Origin: Zanthoxylum bungeanum
Taxonomy: Eukaryota > Streptophyta > Magnoliopsida > Sapindales > Rutaceae
Length of the DNA stretch: 64,000 bases
Reading direction: 5' to 3'
Assembly (NCBI GenBank): GCA_019454045.1
Contig: SKCR01049642.1
Span: 62,001 to 126,000, forward strand
The notes below the pieces were generated by a model. That model saw only the letters and a program-made list of their open reading frames with translations, did no database searches and was not told the DNA's origin. Positions 11,507-23,663 of the stretch are shown here, piece by piece; position 1 is the first letter of the stretch, and every line of letters begins with the position of its first letter. A program made the position numbers and the translations under genes.

Positions 11507-12449
11507 TAGAGAATCGGCCTCGAAATCATGTCTTGTGTTGTTTATAATTTATGCATTAGTTGACCGTGTCTGTAGTGGGTTGAGGGGGTTAATCAAAGGC
11601 TTAGTTAAAGCTAGGTGATGGTTGGGTGTCTTCCTTCATTCACTACCTTTCGAGGAAAAGCTGTGAAGGCACCTAGGTGATCATTACCCGTAGCTTGTTG
11701 TGATAGACTAGTTTGGAGGACTCGTTGTTTATTCCTGACACCAAGCGATAAGAGCCTAAGGGGCTTGGGTATTTAAGTGAGCCTCGCTCCACCATCCCTC
11801 TGGGGAATCTACAACGGGAAATCCATTCGACAGTTAGTCACACACCATAACTCGTTGGCACGTACCGTAAGGTATAAAAAAGGTGCGCTCACTTGGTCGT
11901 TTGAACCCTTGAGTAAGGAGTCCTAGTTGTGGGCAAACCTTCGTCAGCGAGAGCCTTTGTCCGCGCCCCGTGAACCCACTCATGAACCTTAGCCATAAGA
12001 ACCCGTAGTTAGACATTTTATAATTAGGTGTTTGATGGACCACCGTCATTTGGATCCAGTTGGACCTTTTATCAAAGGGTATGAACTTGTCGGGCCATTT
12101 AAACTGGGGCAAGTTCATGTCTTTTAACAATTGGGCCAAAAGCTTCTAAAATGCCAGTGGGCCATTTATGGGCCTCTTATTATTTGAAATCATTTAGCCA
12201 TATCACCGCAAAGTGTAGACCTGTTGGGCCTTTTCAACTGGGACAAGTTTTCACCACGCGATGGTGTGATTGAATATTTTAAAATGATAAATGGGCCGAG
12301 TAGTTTATAGTTTATTGCTTTACGATTTTAGAATTTCATATATTGCATGCATCGCACACATACGCACTGACACATGGCACTAATAAGGCACGATAGACAC
12401 CTATTGGGTTAGAGAGGGGACCAGACTCGTCAAGAAACCGATAGCGAGA
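11507..12449 (+). other. 5' leader of element C
   Basis: About 940 bp between primer site and gag start, without a supported gene on the plus strand. The 101-codon minus-strand ORF at 11834-12139 resembles no known family. The region likely holds dimerisation/packaging signals; none can be proven. Confidence 0.6.
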
Positions 12450-15002
12450 ATGAGCGAATCAGTCAACGAGGGGTCTCGAATGGATCAGATTGAGGCCAGT
12501 CTTGCAAAGATGGCCGAGCACCTGCAGGCACTAACTGCCACCATGTCCAATGTTGCTTTACCCCGCGCTGCGGGAGGTTCTGAGAATGAGAGGCGCGACG
12601 AACCGCCAACTGGTTTGAATGATGATGTGCCGGGATTTGATGATGACATGGCCGAGTATGCTGCCGGTAGAATAGCCGGAACTCAGGCCGAGATGCAGAA
12701 GCTTCGGGACCAAGTTGAAACGGTCACCCGAAAGTTGAAGGGAAAGAACGAAGATTTGTTGGACTATGATACCATGACTTTTGAGGAGCAGTTGCCCGCT
12801 CACTTCAAAATGCCCGACATTGCTAAGTTCAACGGGAACGGAGACCCGAGAGTCCACTTGAGGCAGTATGTCTCAGTGATGAGTTCGGTGGGCTTGTCGC
12901 AATGTCAAGTCCAGAAAATGTTCGGAATGTCGCTCGAAGGAGCCCCTGTGGTATGGTATCACAGTTTGGAGAAGCGAGTAAAGGAAGACTGGAGGGAGTT
13001 GGCTGATGCCTTCCTCAAGCAGTATGTTACTGACCTTGAAATTGATCTGTCCCTCCGTGACTTGGAGAATGTCAAGCAGAGACCGGAGGAGAGTTTTAAG
13101 GAGTATGTGGATCGGTGGAGAGGCCAATTATTGAAGATGCAAACAAGGCCTTCAGAGAAAGATCAGATCAAGATGATTATCAAAGGGACTAAGCCCTCGA
13201 TCTATGGGAAGTTGAGGAGAATGACTTCAATGATCGCGGACTTTCGGCAACTGAGAGAGACCGTTATGGACATTGAAGAAGAAGAGGCCGAAAATAGGAA
13301 GTTCTACAATCTGAACCGGAGGACTGTTGGTGGATCCTCAGGCAGTAAACCTGTTACCACGGAGGTTGCGGCTATCAAGAACAGGCGCTTCTCTAACCTT
13401 GGCAGGCCCTTGTCTAAGGTGCTGGAGAAACTGATAAGGCAAGGGCTGCTGAAGCCTTTAGAACCCAAACCACTCTCAACTCCCCCTCCCTCAAACCTTG
13501 ACATGAGCCGTTACTGCCGCTTCCATCAGCAGCACGGCCATGACACAGACAACTGCACCCGCCTTCGCCATGAGATTCAAGATATGATCGACTCACACAA
13601 AATACCCGACCCTGAAAAAGAACAACCAAACACTCACCGCAACCCCCTACCCAATTATCACTCTGTCCCCCCACCTACCTACATGATCAACTCTGGCCTA
13701 CCTGAGGACCTTGTCCTTCAAACCTTTGACCAAACAGCCTTTTGCCTCGGTATTTGGGACAGTAATAGTGAAGATGAGGCAGAACAGAAGAAGGATTTCT
13801 GGGAAGATTTCTCAAGTGGGGGTGAGGAAGAAGAAGTGAATGGCATGACCCGGAGTGGGCGCTTTTACAATGATGCTAATGAGAAGGATAAGGGAAAGGA
13901 AGTCCTGGAGGAAGGTCGTGAGGTAGCCGAGAATACTGAGAAAGCCGAGGGTGGTATAGTGCTGCAGCAGTTGAAGAAGACTCGGGCACATCTAAGCATC
14001 TGGGAACTATTGTGTGCATCTGGAGAACACCGGCGGGCTATGGTAGAAGCCTTGAGTAAGATAGTGGTACCAGAAGATGCTAATCCAGCTATGTTTGTGG
14101 GTTCAGTGCAGAAGGAAGCCGTACTGATAACCTTCGCCGATGAGGAACTCCCGGCTGAAGGGAGAAACCACAACAGGCCTTTGTTCATCCGAGCTGAGGT
14201 GAGGGGCAAGAGAACTTCTTGTGTGATGGTGGATGATGGCTCTTCCATCAATGTATGCCCACTGAAAATTCTGGCAAGGCTGGGTATTAAGCCAGCCGAG
14301 TTGAGCCCTTCTAACATGACTATCAAGGCCTATGATGATAGCAAGAGAGGAGTCGAAGGTACTTTTACCGCAATAGTCAAGGTTGGTCCTGTTGAGGATG
14401 AAGTGGAGTTCACTGTACTGGACATCCCAGCTACTTTTGCCTTATTATTGGGAAGGCCCTGGTTCCATAAGCTTGGAGGCGTGCCCTCTACTTTGCATCA
14501 GATGATCAAGTTCCCTTATGATGGGAAAATTGTCACTATCCGAGCCGAGGTGGATAATGCTGTAGCCGCTTTGGAAATACAACCTTTCCCAAGGTTCCAA
14601 GTGTCGGCAACTTTTGAAGAGTGGGTGGATCCCAAGGTAGCCCGAATTATGGAGAAGATGAAATTCGAGCCAGGCCAAGGCTCAACACTACCAGATTTCA
14701 AAGGGCAGAACACTCGGAAGGGTTTGGGATATCATTCTGATGAGGACAAGCCCAAGGTCAAGAAGAAAGGGCTAAAGCTGATGGAGTGCTTTGTTAAGGC
14801 CTCAGGGTATCAAGGAGAACCCGAACCGGTGGAAGTCAACGGGATTGTGGTACCCGGATTCGAGATTTTCCAGGATATGATTGGTGAAAAGCCGCTGGCA
14901 GGAGTGAGTGCGGCCTTAAATCTTTATCCCGGTTCATACCGGGTGGCGACTCCATTATTCTCCAGTTTAGTCCCCCGCGGACTATTCCGTACTCTCAACT
15001 AG
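12450..15002 (+). CDS. Gag-protease polyprotein of element C (850 codons, open)
   Basis: Open from ATG 12450 to TAG. Residues about 15-95 contain a coiled-coil-like segment. Residues about 125-275 form the retrotransposon gag domain (EGAPVVWYHSLEKRVKEDW; LENVKQRPEESFKEYVDRW). A Tat-type knuckle, CRFHQQHGHDTDNC, lies at about residue 352. Residues 575-700 form a retropepsin-like fold with VMVDDGSSINVCPL (active-site Asp in DDGSS) and LLLGRPWFHKLG. A glycine-rich KGLGYHSDED tract follows at about 755. From codon 818 the frame runs into 3' LTR sequence, giving about 32 foreign C-terminal residues and a new stop. Function: particle formation and cleavage. Pol is absent, so it could act only in trans or as a helper-dependent element. 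Confidence 0.92.
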   Translation: MSESVNEGSRMDQIEASLAKMAEHLQALTATMSNVALPRAAGGSENERRDEPPTGLNDDVPGFDDDMAEYAAGRIAGTQAEMQKLRDQVETVTRKLKGKNEDLLDYDTMTFEEQLPAHFKMPDIAKFNGNGDPRVHLRQYVSVMSSVGLSQCQVQKMFGMSLEGAPVVWYHSLEKRVKEDWRELADAFLKQYVTDLEIDLSLRDLENVKQRPEESFKEYVDRWRGQLLKMQTRPSEKDQIKMIIKGTKPSIYGKLRRMTSMIADFRQLRETVMDIEEEEAENRKFYNLNRRTVGGSSGSKPVTTEVAAIKNRRFSNLGRPLSKVLEKLIRQGLLKPLEPKPLSTPPPSNLDMSRYCRFHQQHGHDTDNCTRLRHEIQDMIDSHKIPDPEKEQPNTHRNPLPNYHSVPPPTYMINSGLPEDLVLQTFDQTAFCLGIWDSNSEDEAEQKKDFWEDFSSGGEEEEVNGMTRSGRFYNDANEKDKGKEVLEEGREVAENTEKAEGGIVLQQLKKTRAHLSIWELLCASGEHRRAMVEALSKIVVPEDANPAMFVGSVQKEAVLITFADEELPAEGRNHNRPLFIRAEVRGKRTSCVMVDDGSSINVCPLKILARLGIKPAELSPSNMTIKAYDDSKRGVEGTFTAIVKVGPVEDEVEFTVLDIPATFALLLGRPWFHKLGGVPSTLHQMIKFPYDGKIVTIRAEVDNAVAALEIQPFPRFQVSATFEEWVDPKVARIMEKMKFEPGQGSTLPDFKGQNTRKGLGYHSDEDKPKVKKKGLKLMECFVKASGYQGEPEPVEVNGIVVPGFEIFQDMIGEKPLAGVSAALNLYPGSYRVATPLFSSLVPRGLFRTLN

Positions 15003-15049
15003 GCCGCGAGCCTAGAACAACATGCGTCGCCCAGGTTCTGTTGTCTACA
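14904..15049 (+). repeat. 3' LTR remnant of element C (146 bp)
   Basis: Corresponds to the end of the 5' LTR from GTGAGTGCGG on. It joins gag-protease sequence at GCTGGCAGGA|GTGAGTG, with only short similarity at the join. It retains the terminal TGTCTACA needed for integration but no promoter region. Confidence 0.93.
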
Positions 15050-15257
15050 GATATTTAATGATTTATCCTTCGTTGATTGATACTGTCTCATATCATTCTC
15101 AATCAAGGAACAAATCATAAGGACCTCTCATCATTTATATATCTAGGTGATCTAATCAAAAATGATAAGAGTGCAATCTCCTTTGTCACATAGTTAATTT
15201 GTACACAACACAATGATCTGTACAAATAGTGACGCTATGGGTCATAATTGTCCAACA

Positions 15258-15272
15258 ATCTCCCACTTGGCC
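15258..15272 (-). other. Polypurine tract of element B
   Basis: The minus strand reads GGCCAAGTGGGAGAT immediately before the 3' LTR TGTTGG, the usual Copia plus-strand primer. Element F has the same tract at 60531-60545. Confidence 0.85.
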
Positions 15273-15479
15273 AATAGCCAGTCACTCGAGTGCCTAACAC
15301 CCGAACTATGTACAGTTGGCTCAAATTATTGAGAAAAGCTTTCGTCAGCGGATTTGTATGATTATTGTCTGATGCGATTTATACGATCATCACATCGCCA
15401 CGATGTATGATCCGAACGAATCAGATGAATAGTCGAAGTATGTATCTGGATCGTTGATGAGACCATTAATTCTTTAGCT

Positions 15480-18300
15480 TGTGCTGACGCCTAGCTCAGC
15501 TGTTAACAGAAATATATCTAATCTAATTAGATTTATTATCGACCCAAATGGCTTCTATTGCTGCCTCAGCTGCAGTAATAATTCGCATTTGTTGTTTATT
15601 TGGTAACAGTATCTTGCTTGGAAGATTTCCAGCTCACTGTACCGTTATTCAAACTGTATAGTACCGTTTGCGACTTTCAGTCGTTTTATCGGTTTGGAAA
15701 CTTGCAGTAGTGATCCCAGTCACTTCAAGTTCTCCTTCTCCACAGATTAAGACAGCATCCTTAGATCTCTAAGATTCTAACAGATGTTCTTAACATCAAT
15801 CCAATGACCATCACCTGGGTTGGCCTGATTGTGAATCCATATGCTCAAAGCGTATGAGACACCAGGTCATGTACATTTTTCAATGTACGATTTCTCGCAG
15901 AGTTTTAACAACTTAATCTATCCCAGTAGATCTTTATTCCTAGAATAATGGTTGTTACTCCCAAGAACTCTACGAAGAATTTTCTCGAAAGCCAAGCTTT
16001 CGCCGATTGTTTTATGGGAATATCATTTCCAAGAAATGATATATGTGTTATCATTATTTTATGCAGGACATTCATTGTCAGTGCACTCTCACTAACCTCT
16101 TTATATACACAAGAATCATTTTGTTTTGAATTAAATCATAGACCATTATGATTATATCAAAACGATGATTCCAAGAACCTAATGCTTGCTTCAATCCAAA
16201 CATGGATCGAATAACCTGCAAACCTTGTTTGCTGGTTTTAGTACGACAAAATCATCAGGATGTTATAAACATCCTCCAAAGGGTTTCCGTTTAAGGAAAA
16301 CGATTTTGATCTTTAACTGACACATTTCATAAATGAAACGTGCAGCTACAGCAAACATTATCCAAATGGATTTACCGTGGCAACAGGTAAAAGGTTGAAC
16401 CGTAATCAACACAATGTTGATAACGATACCTTTCCGCTACAAGCCTAGCTTTGTACGTTGGTATGTTGCCTTCCATGTAGTCTTCCTTGAAGACATTTAC
16501 AGTACCAATAGGCACAATGCCTTACGGTATATCAACTAGTGTCCAAACATAGTTGTTATACATGGAATCCATTTTGGACTCATGGCACTTTGCCATAAAA
16601 GGGAGTCGATACCTTGTATCACTTCCTCAAACGTAGTCGGTTGTTATACCTCAACAAGATTGACATCTTTATGAGGTGAGATCAGAAACCCATACCCCAG
16701 GTTGTTTTCTGATTCTCTCCGATCTACGCGTTTCTTGTGTATACGAAGATTAATGGTATAGTTTCATCCTTGATGAACTATTTGTGTTCCATTAAGGACT
16801 TCATGCCTGGAACAGTATTACTTCGATTTTCATCGAGTTATACCATCCTCCCACTTATCACTGTATATCGGTATTCCTCTAAGGAAGACCGCATGTTGAG
16901 CAACAATTACAATTGTTCTCTAGTGAGTTGTATAAGTACTATACTTATGGTTTTCCCTAGGATAACCTACATTTGGCACTTATCCGATTTGGGTTTTAGT
17001 TTGGTATCATCCAAACATATGCCCAGCATACCCAAATCTACAGGAATGTGAAACCCTGTTTCCTTCCGGTTCATATCCAATATGAAGTCTGTCAAATAGA
17101 ATTTACATGGAACCTTATTCTAAATAAGTTTTGCACTGTTAATGCATATCCGTTGAAGGAAACGATAGCTCAGAGTGACTCATGATTAACCTTATCATGT
17201 CCAATAAAATTCGGTTTCTCCGTACGGATACACCGTCAAACTGACGTGTCTCGTGAGGAGTCCTCATTTGAAAGATTACTATACTCTTTCAAGTATATTT
17301 GAAACTTATTGCTTAAGTATTTTCCATTACGGTCTTACCGTGACAGTTTAACACTTTAGCAGATCTGTTTGTCTATTTCGTGTCGAAACTCTAAAAGTTT
17401 CTGATTTATGTTCTTTAAAAGAAACACATAATCATAACACGATGCCACATCCGTATAGGTCACGAAATATTCATATCCGTCTCTAGCCTAGCTAGACATG
17501 GGCCCACTTACTTCACTATGAATAGGGCTAACAGATCGGTGGCACTTGCACTATTACCAAGTAAATAGTATTTTAGGTACTTTACCTAATAAATTAGATT
17601 CGTAGACTTTATTTGAATAGTCAAATCAGTCCTAGTACCCACTCTTCAAAAGTGTGGATATACGAGTCTTGTTTAATTGTGTCCTAGACAACAATGCCAA
17701 AAATAAGTCTCTACTGATCAAATCAGTTTGAGCTATTTATTTGTCATATTATATGTTCGAGATTTTATTTATATTCAAAATATAAATACTGTTATTCACA
17801 TCTAATGTGTTTATCTCAATGTCATCTTTATATAATGAAACACTTTAGTGTTCTAGAATATAAAGGTTTATCCACAATGGATTAAACACTGATATAGAGA
17901 TAATGTTTCTAGTCTAATTAGTTACATTATAACAGTTTCCCAATTTAAGTACATACCCGAAGGTAGTTCCTAAATTTAGGTATCTATGGTCGAAACAGCG
18001 ACTTTCGTCCCGTTTCCGATTCGCAGATTAACCTCAGCTTGAAGTCAGTATCCTGCTCACAGCAGATTCTGAACATCAATACATATATTTTATGTACCAT
18101 ACTAAGTATTTTAAAATCCAATTTTAATATTAGTAATGGACATAATTTTGACAAACATCCTTAAAGTCAGAGCCTTGCCCTTTCTTTAATTCCTTCGTGT
18201 CTGCCATATCCAAACGACAGTCACTTTGGGATATGTCATTTATCTTCCCAGAAGATCATAATGATTTTGCCTTTACCCCTTTTTAATATTTTAGAAGTCT
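15480..18300 (-). pseudogene. Copia pol of element B, heavily decayed
   Basis: Minus strand, in order from high coordinates: a remnant zinc-knuckle region (about 18200-18280), integrase fragments around 17440-17660 (tracts equivalent to VASRYGYVFLL), RT ending with SMFGLKQA at about 16175-16205, and RNase H/C-terminal fragments down to 15480. The ATEYIAA-type block lies at about 15550-15600. Nearly every frame is broken by stops or indels. The order gag-integrase-RT-RNase H is diagnostic of Copia. Confidence 0.8.
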
Positions 18301-21166
18301 TTGGCCAAGCCTTGGATTTCTAGAATATTGACGTAAAGTGCGCCTTGCGCTACTTATCTAATTGCAAAGTTTGACTTTATCTCCCTGAGATTAGTCATTA
18401 ATTCTCCAAGAATTATTAATTGTAAATATAATACTTCTTAAATCTAAACATAGATTTATTACAAGTATATTGAATTAAGCACTAAAGTCATCATCACATA
18501 AATCTTCCAAAGATTATGCTTTACTATTTGCTTAATTCTGGGCTAAGGCATAAAAGGTTATTTTATCAAATAAAATAACTTATTATTTATTACCAGGACC
18601 ATCCTGAAATTTCATTCCCAATTTGAAAATTTAAACCATTTAAATATTGTAATCCAAGATTATATTTAAATGTCCAATCTTTCAATGTTTCTTGATTTTA
18701 ATAGTCCAACTATTTAATCAATTATTTCAGGTACTATTTATCATAATGATTACAATAATACAATTATTTAATCAACTATAATATTAATTCAATTATATTG
18801 ATTACTATAATCCAATTATAAAATCAACTATTTATTGAATTTATTTGAATATAGTCTAACTATATTAATTAAAACAACATTAAATATTAGTCCAACTAAT
18901 ACTTTTAATTTATATGACGTGTGATATTTGTTTGAGCGCGTGGCGAGTAATTGAACGAATATTGCAAATTTAATTCTTGCCTCCCACTATTTTTCGGCGA
19001 GCCTCTAACCCTCTGTCGAGTACTCGGGAAACCGTGTTTCCTAGTGGGCTAGGATCCCGTTAAATGTCACACAATCTTGACTTTGGCCAACAAATTGTAT
19101 GATAATTAACTAGGTAGATCTCTAAGATCAATTGGATCCAATCCAATTCCTAGGTCCGGTAGGTGGACATCCAAGTCCGAAACATATATCTTATATATGC
19201 CTACATATCCAATATGTACCCTAACCTTTTTCCTCTGAATCAACTAGGCCTTGGCTTTGGCACAACAAACCTAATGATCCCAGTCAAGCGCGACCCATTG
19301 ACCATGGAAAGCTTCGTAATCAATGTCGAGTGACAAGAAATGGTTTTGACTTTGGCCAACAAACCACAACTTGGACAAGACACCGATATAGAACAAAACT
19401 CTCGTGATTCAAACACATCTTTGACGGACAAAGGGCTTGACTTTGGCCAACAACCCAATGCCAATCTCGGATCTTGAGTCAGAATCACTCAATGGAAGGA
19501 AAAACGCATGATATTTGATGAGGGTTTTTCGCGTGCAAATTGGCTCCCAATTTATTATCTTTGTTAAGGTCTCATCATCATACACCCTTAAACATGCATT
19601 CTAAATACATAATAAAGCGCATATGAAAATAAATAATAATGATATGCGGATGGATACTTAACACATTGATCCTAGATCATATCTCTCCCTTTCTCTCAAA
19701 CTAGCACTTGTATTACTTCTACCCGTTACACTACACTTCTAAAGAAACCTCATTTACATTGAGGGGAATAGGTGAGAAGAGAATACAAATAGAATAGAGG
19801 TGATAAGGCTGGACACGCAGGTCCAATTTAATAAATCAAATTTATTACAATAATTTCCAAAATTACCCCCACCCAACTAATATCCATCCGATATACATTA
19901 TTCATTCATCACAACCATGTATTCACACAAGCATGTTATCAATCAATCTAATCAAATTAATTAATCTGATAATTAGTGATCATCCAATGTTCAAACAACG
20001 ATTTGATTTTGTTCGAGTCAAACTCATTTTGCGAATTAGTACTCAAAGTACGAATTCTCGAATTGAATTAAACTACGTCATTAAATCCAATTTAATATGC
20101 ATTCAATTCTAATTCGTTATTTAATTCCAAATTAAATATTACACTTTAATAATAAACCTTTTACGACTTAAATTCCAAATTTAATCGTAACGCGTCTCAA
20201 AGACCGATTAACGTCCAACATCAATTCAATTAAAGTCCAATGGGCTTTTAATTGATTTCTTAAGGCGTGGACTTTTGGTCAACTCGGGTCAAACCGAATA
20301 ACCAAAATCCAATCTGGGATTTACCCCATAAGCCCATAAATCAATCTTGGCCCATTAGGCCCAATTAAACTTTAAAGGTTCATTAAGTCGCATTTGGGCT
20401 TAACGGAAGTGGTTTTGGGCCCAATTGGATCCAATCCAATTTGCCTAAATCCAACTTTGTACAACAAAGCCCAATAAGTCCATTTACAACTTTAAAAGCC
20501 CAAATCCAATTTTAAGGTCCAATTAATTAAATTCATAAAATCCAATTTCATAATCTAATTAACCTAAAGTGCATATAATGATTAATCACCTAAATCAATA
20601 TTTCCAAAACATTAAATTAGTCCAATAAATCATGCTTTTATCATCATCACATGTCCAACATACTTTGATGAAAAATCAAACTCATTTACATGCTTAAAGT
20701 GTCTCGGCCAAGGAGAGACTTTTTATTCGATTCGAATTCAATCCAATTAATTTCACAATCGATATTAAGTCCTCATCCCGAATAATTTCCAACACATCCA
20801 ATGAATTAAAAAATCAAAATTCCAAGACATTAGGGACTTAATGCATTCGGCCAACATAAGCATTTTGGGGATTTTGTTCAATTCAAAATTAAATCCAATT
20901 CCATCTCAAATTAACATCATCCAACATCATTACAATTCATCCAATGAATCAAAATGAAAAAATTCCAAGAATTCCATAAACCCTAAGTTTCGGCCAACAC
21001 TCCAATTTAGGGGAAATTTGTACCAAACACAATTTCATGAAATTGATCCAATCAAACTTCAATTAAACATCATTTAAACATGCTCAATCAAACAATTTAA
21101 CTAAATCATGCTCAAAATCAATTTACCCAATTTTAAGCCATAAAAAATTTCATGCTTGAACCAAGG
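18300..21166 (-). other. Long leader/gag region of element B
   Basis: About 2.9 kb between primer site and pol with no recognisable gag. It holds GGCCCAATT-rich sequence, several short palindromes with CCA spacers (for example around 20085-20180), and a cluster of CTTTGGCCAACAA motifs at 19077, 19343 and 19436 with a divergent one at 19251. Element F has the same layout. Confidence 0.6.
19240..19488 (-). CDS. Small 82-codon ORF in leader of element B (function unknown)
   Basis: An open frame with the same length and start as one at 56311-56559 in element F, in element sense orientation. Shared segments include MILTQDPRLAL, CPSCGLLAKVKT and LITKLSMVNG; by eye about three quarters of residues agree. 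No known domain is recognised; CPSC is a possible half metal site. The surrounding pol is ruined while this stays open in both copies, but 82 codons could survive by chance. It may be a gag remnant or non-coding conservation. Confidence 0.3.
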   Translation of the reverse strand: MILTQDPRLALGCWPKSSPLSVKDVFESREFCSISVSCPSCGLLAKVKTISCHSTLITKLSMVNGSRLTGIIRFVVPKPRPS

Positions 21167-21178
21167 CTCTTGATGCCA
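21167..21178 (-). other. Primer binding site of element B (initiator-Met tRNA type)
   Basis: On the minus strand, one base after the LTR end CCAACA, reads TGGCATCAAGAG, a mutated form of the TGGTATCAGAGC site complementary to initiator Met-tRNA that most plant Copia elements use. Element F keeps the unmutated version. Confidence 0.75.
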
Positions 21179-21179
21179 T

Positions 21180-23253
21180 TGTTGGTTTAAATCTAGGTCC
21201 CAAGATCATCAAACAAGCATGAAGATGTGTGAAATACATATCAAAGAAGTTGCGGAATACTTACATTGATCAGTTGAGACGATACGACGAACAAAACTTC
21301 AAGTTTTGGTCCTTCAAAGTCACGCCCACTGCATGCAGTCCACTGCTCAAAAATTTCAATTTTGAGTCTTCAAGAATCCAAGAAACCAAGCTCCAAGCTT
21401 CGTCATTTGATTCCCGGCTCATGGGTGGGTTTCCGTAACACCTTCGTATGCCTCTCGGGAGTGTGCTAGCACTTGGATTTTGCCACAAAACCACAAAATT
21501 GCTACCTATTTTGCTCCATTTACACGGCAGTTCACTGCCAAGAACAGAAGCAGAAAACAACCCTCCAAGGGCATGAAGGAGGGAGAGAGAAATGTGTCAA
21601 AAACTATTACCAAAGATGTAAATCATTTTGGTTTATATATTTTCCAAAAATATAAAATGATTTTACCAATTAATTTAACCTTTAAAAAGTCAAATAAATT
21701 AAATGTAATAAGCTTGAGTGTTCCACACTCCAACATCACAAATCCATCAAGTCATATCAACTTTAATAAAGTGACATGTTGTCAAGTCACATCACTCAAA
21801 GTGACAAGTGATTTGACGCTTGATGCGACTAATGATTTTACTTGCGTGCCGCACTTGAATTCGAAATGTGAATGCGCTCGCAAATAATCTCGGGCTCGGA
21901 TTCGTTAATTCCAAATTAACGATTTATCCGTCGCGTCGTAATTAAATGATTACGCCTAGCGAATTCACTATTCACGTCGCTAACGAATTAATTCTAAATT
22001 AATTCGTTCGCCCGAATTAAAATATAATTTTAATTCCGCGATGAAATCCAATTTCTTTTAATATATCAAATATATTTAATTTACCGATTAATTCCAAATT
22101 AATCGTTATCTCTCTTTTAATGATATTTTATCCTAGATAAAATATCTCCGAAATTAATCCTAGATTAATTCTCTCTCTCATCGAATTAATCCCAGATTAA
22201 TTAAAGTGTGAGTCATACATCATTGGTGAATCATTAGGAAACGACCCATGAGATCCCCAGATATGTTGGCAGTAAATACGGTCGTCGGACTATCCAAACA
22301 CGTACGTACCAAGTATTACGTTTTACCGATCACAAGACAAGGTTGGCTTCTAGCAAAGCGCCATGCCTACCCAATTCTCCGGAAATATCCTTACAGGAAT
22401 ATATGATTTATATCAGGCATAGTATACATCGTATCGTGCATATCGGTCCAGTATCAGATGGTCACGTGCTAGGCCTGGGGTTGGAGTTGTGTCTGCCCCG
22501 TACGAAGCACATGTCGGATGTCTGGTAACTAGTCTCTATAATCGGATATACATGACCAAGTCATAATATCCCGATGGCCGCGCAACACTTAAGAGACTAA
22601 TACCGTATCCTGCGTGACATCATCTCCACTATGACTGGAGTGATACTTCCGTCTTGACATCACACCCAATACTCTACGATTCTCAATATACCCAGTATCG
22701 GCGTACACAGAACCAATTAAAGCCTTGGACGACCTCAACCAAAGTATATTGATTGTCGTAAGCATTAAAGATGCAAGTCTCAGGTTAAGACCAAATACAC
22801 CTACCTTGATGTCGGACTCCTATAGACACATAGTCAAACTACCAATGGGATTCTGAGGGGGTCTATCCAGAGCGAAGCTGTTTTCCATACCATCGGTGAA
22901 ACACAACCTCCTACCGCACTTGCATAAGTATCCAATACTTAAATATATGAGAACTATGCCATTGTGCCCTCACAACACGCACAAGTGCGATACTAGTCTT
23001 TTACGTATTTATCGATATCCAATCTCGATAATACTCTGACTAGGGATATTTAATGATTTATCCTTCGTTGATTGATACTGTCTCATATCATTCTCAATCA
23101 AGGAACAAATCATAAGGACCTCTCATCATTTATATATCTAGGTGATCTAATCACAAATGATAAGAGTGCAATCTCCTTTGTCACATAGTTAATTTGTACA
23201 ACAACATAATGATATGTACAAATAGTGACGCTATGGGTCATACTTGTCCAACA
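21180..23253 (-). repeat. 5' LTR of element B
   Basis: Runs TGTTGG..CCAACA in both orientations. It is the uninterrupted sister of the low-coordinate LTR and shows the pre-insertion site of C, at 23044-23056 (GGGATATTTAATG). It contains a palindrome array at about 21900-22205 and, on the minus strand, a damaged version of the LTR ORF found at 8997-9278. Confidence 0.9.
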
Positions 23254-23632
23254 TAAATCTCTTGTGGTTATAATTGCTTCCACCGTATCCGGCTTTAGTG
23301 AACTTCGAAATTGATCGAGAACTCGACCATCGATACTAAAAGCCGACTCTGATGCAACAGTGGATATTGGAATGGTCAAGATATCACGAGCTATGGAAGT
23401 AAGGGTAGGGTAACGAAATTCGTTTCCTTTCCAAAAATTTAGAATGTCCAATTCAACACTTTTATCAACTCGTGGTTCATCCAAATAAAGTTCCAATTCA
23501 GATTTTCGGACATATGAATCAAAATTCAAGCTTTGGAAGTCATCAAACTCCTATAAATTAAGTACAAATATAATAATCAAAAGCTAAAAGAAGTAAAAAT
23601 AAAAATAATAAAAATAAAAATAAAAATAAAAA

Positions 23633-23663
<31 letters not shown>

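Larger units (their letters stand above)
9490..15049 (+). mobile_element. Tat/Ogre-like Gypsy element C, gag-protease only, inserted in LTR of B
   Basis: Ends are TGTAGACA..TGTCTACA, flanked by perfect GATAT duplications (9485-9489 and 15050-15054). Contents: complete 5' LTR, primer binding site, leader, one long gag-protease ORF, then a direct join to the last 146 bp of the 3' LTR. RT, RNase H, integrase and about 1.85 kb of 3' LTR are missing. The intact target duplication shows both outer ends belong to one insertion; the deletion may predate or follow it. Confidence 0.93.
7610..15257 (-). repeat. 3' LTR of element B, split by element C (7610-9489 and 15055-15257)
   Basis: Matches 21180-23253 closely. 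The terminal TG has become TA at 7610-7611. The LTR resumes right after C at 15055 with TTAATGATTTATCC and ends TCCAACA at 15257. Removing C and one GATAT restores the sister LTR exactly at the junction. Confidence 0.9.
7610..23253 (-). mobile_element. Copia LTR retrotransposon B (nested in hAT arm 2, hosts element C)
   Basis: Minus-strand element: 5' LTR at 21180-23253, internal region 15258-21179, 3' LTR 7610-9489 plus 15055-15257 (split by C). The LTRs are about 2.08 kb and begin TGTTGGACAA on the minus strand. The 5-bp flanks (minus strand ATTTA and ATTGG) are a poor match, consistent with an eroded duplication of ATTTG from the hAT gene. The pol is full of stops, so the element is old and non-autonomous. 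Its LTRs are close kin of element F at 52785-62608. Confidence 0.88.

Noticed and set aside
12558..14713. Several minus-strand ORFs under the gag-protease gene of element C
   Set aside because: They are shadows of the 850-codon plus-strand frame.
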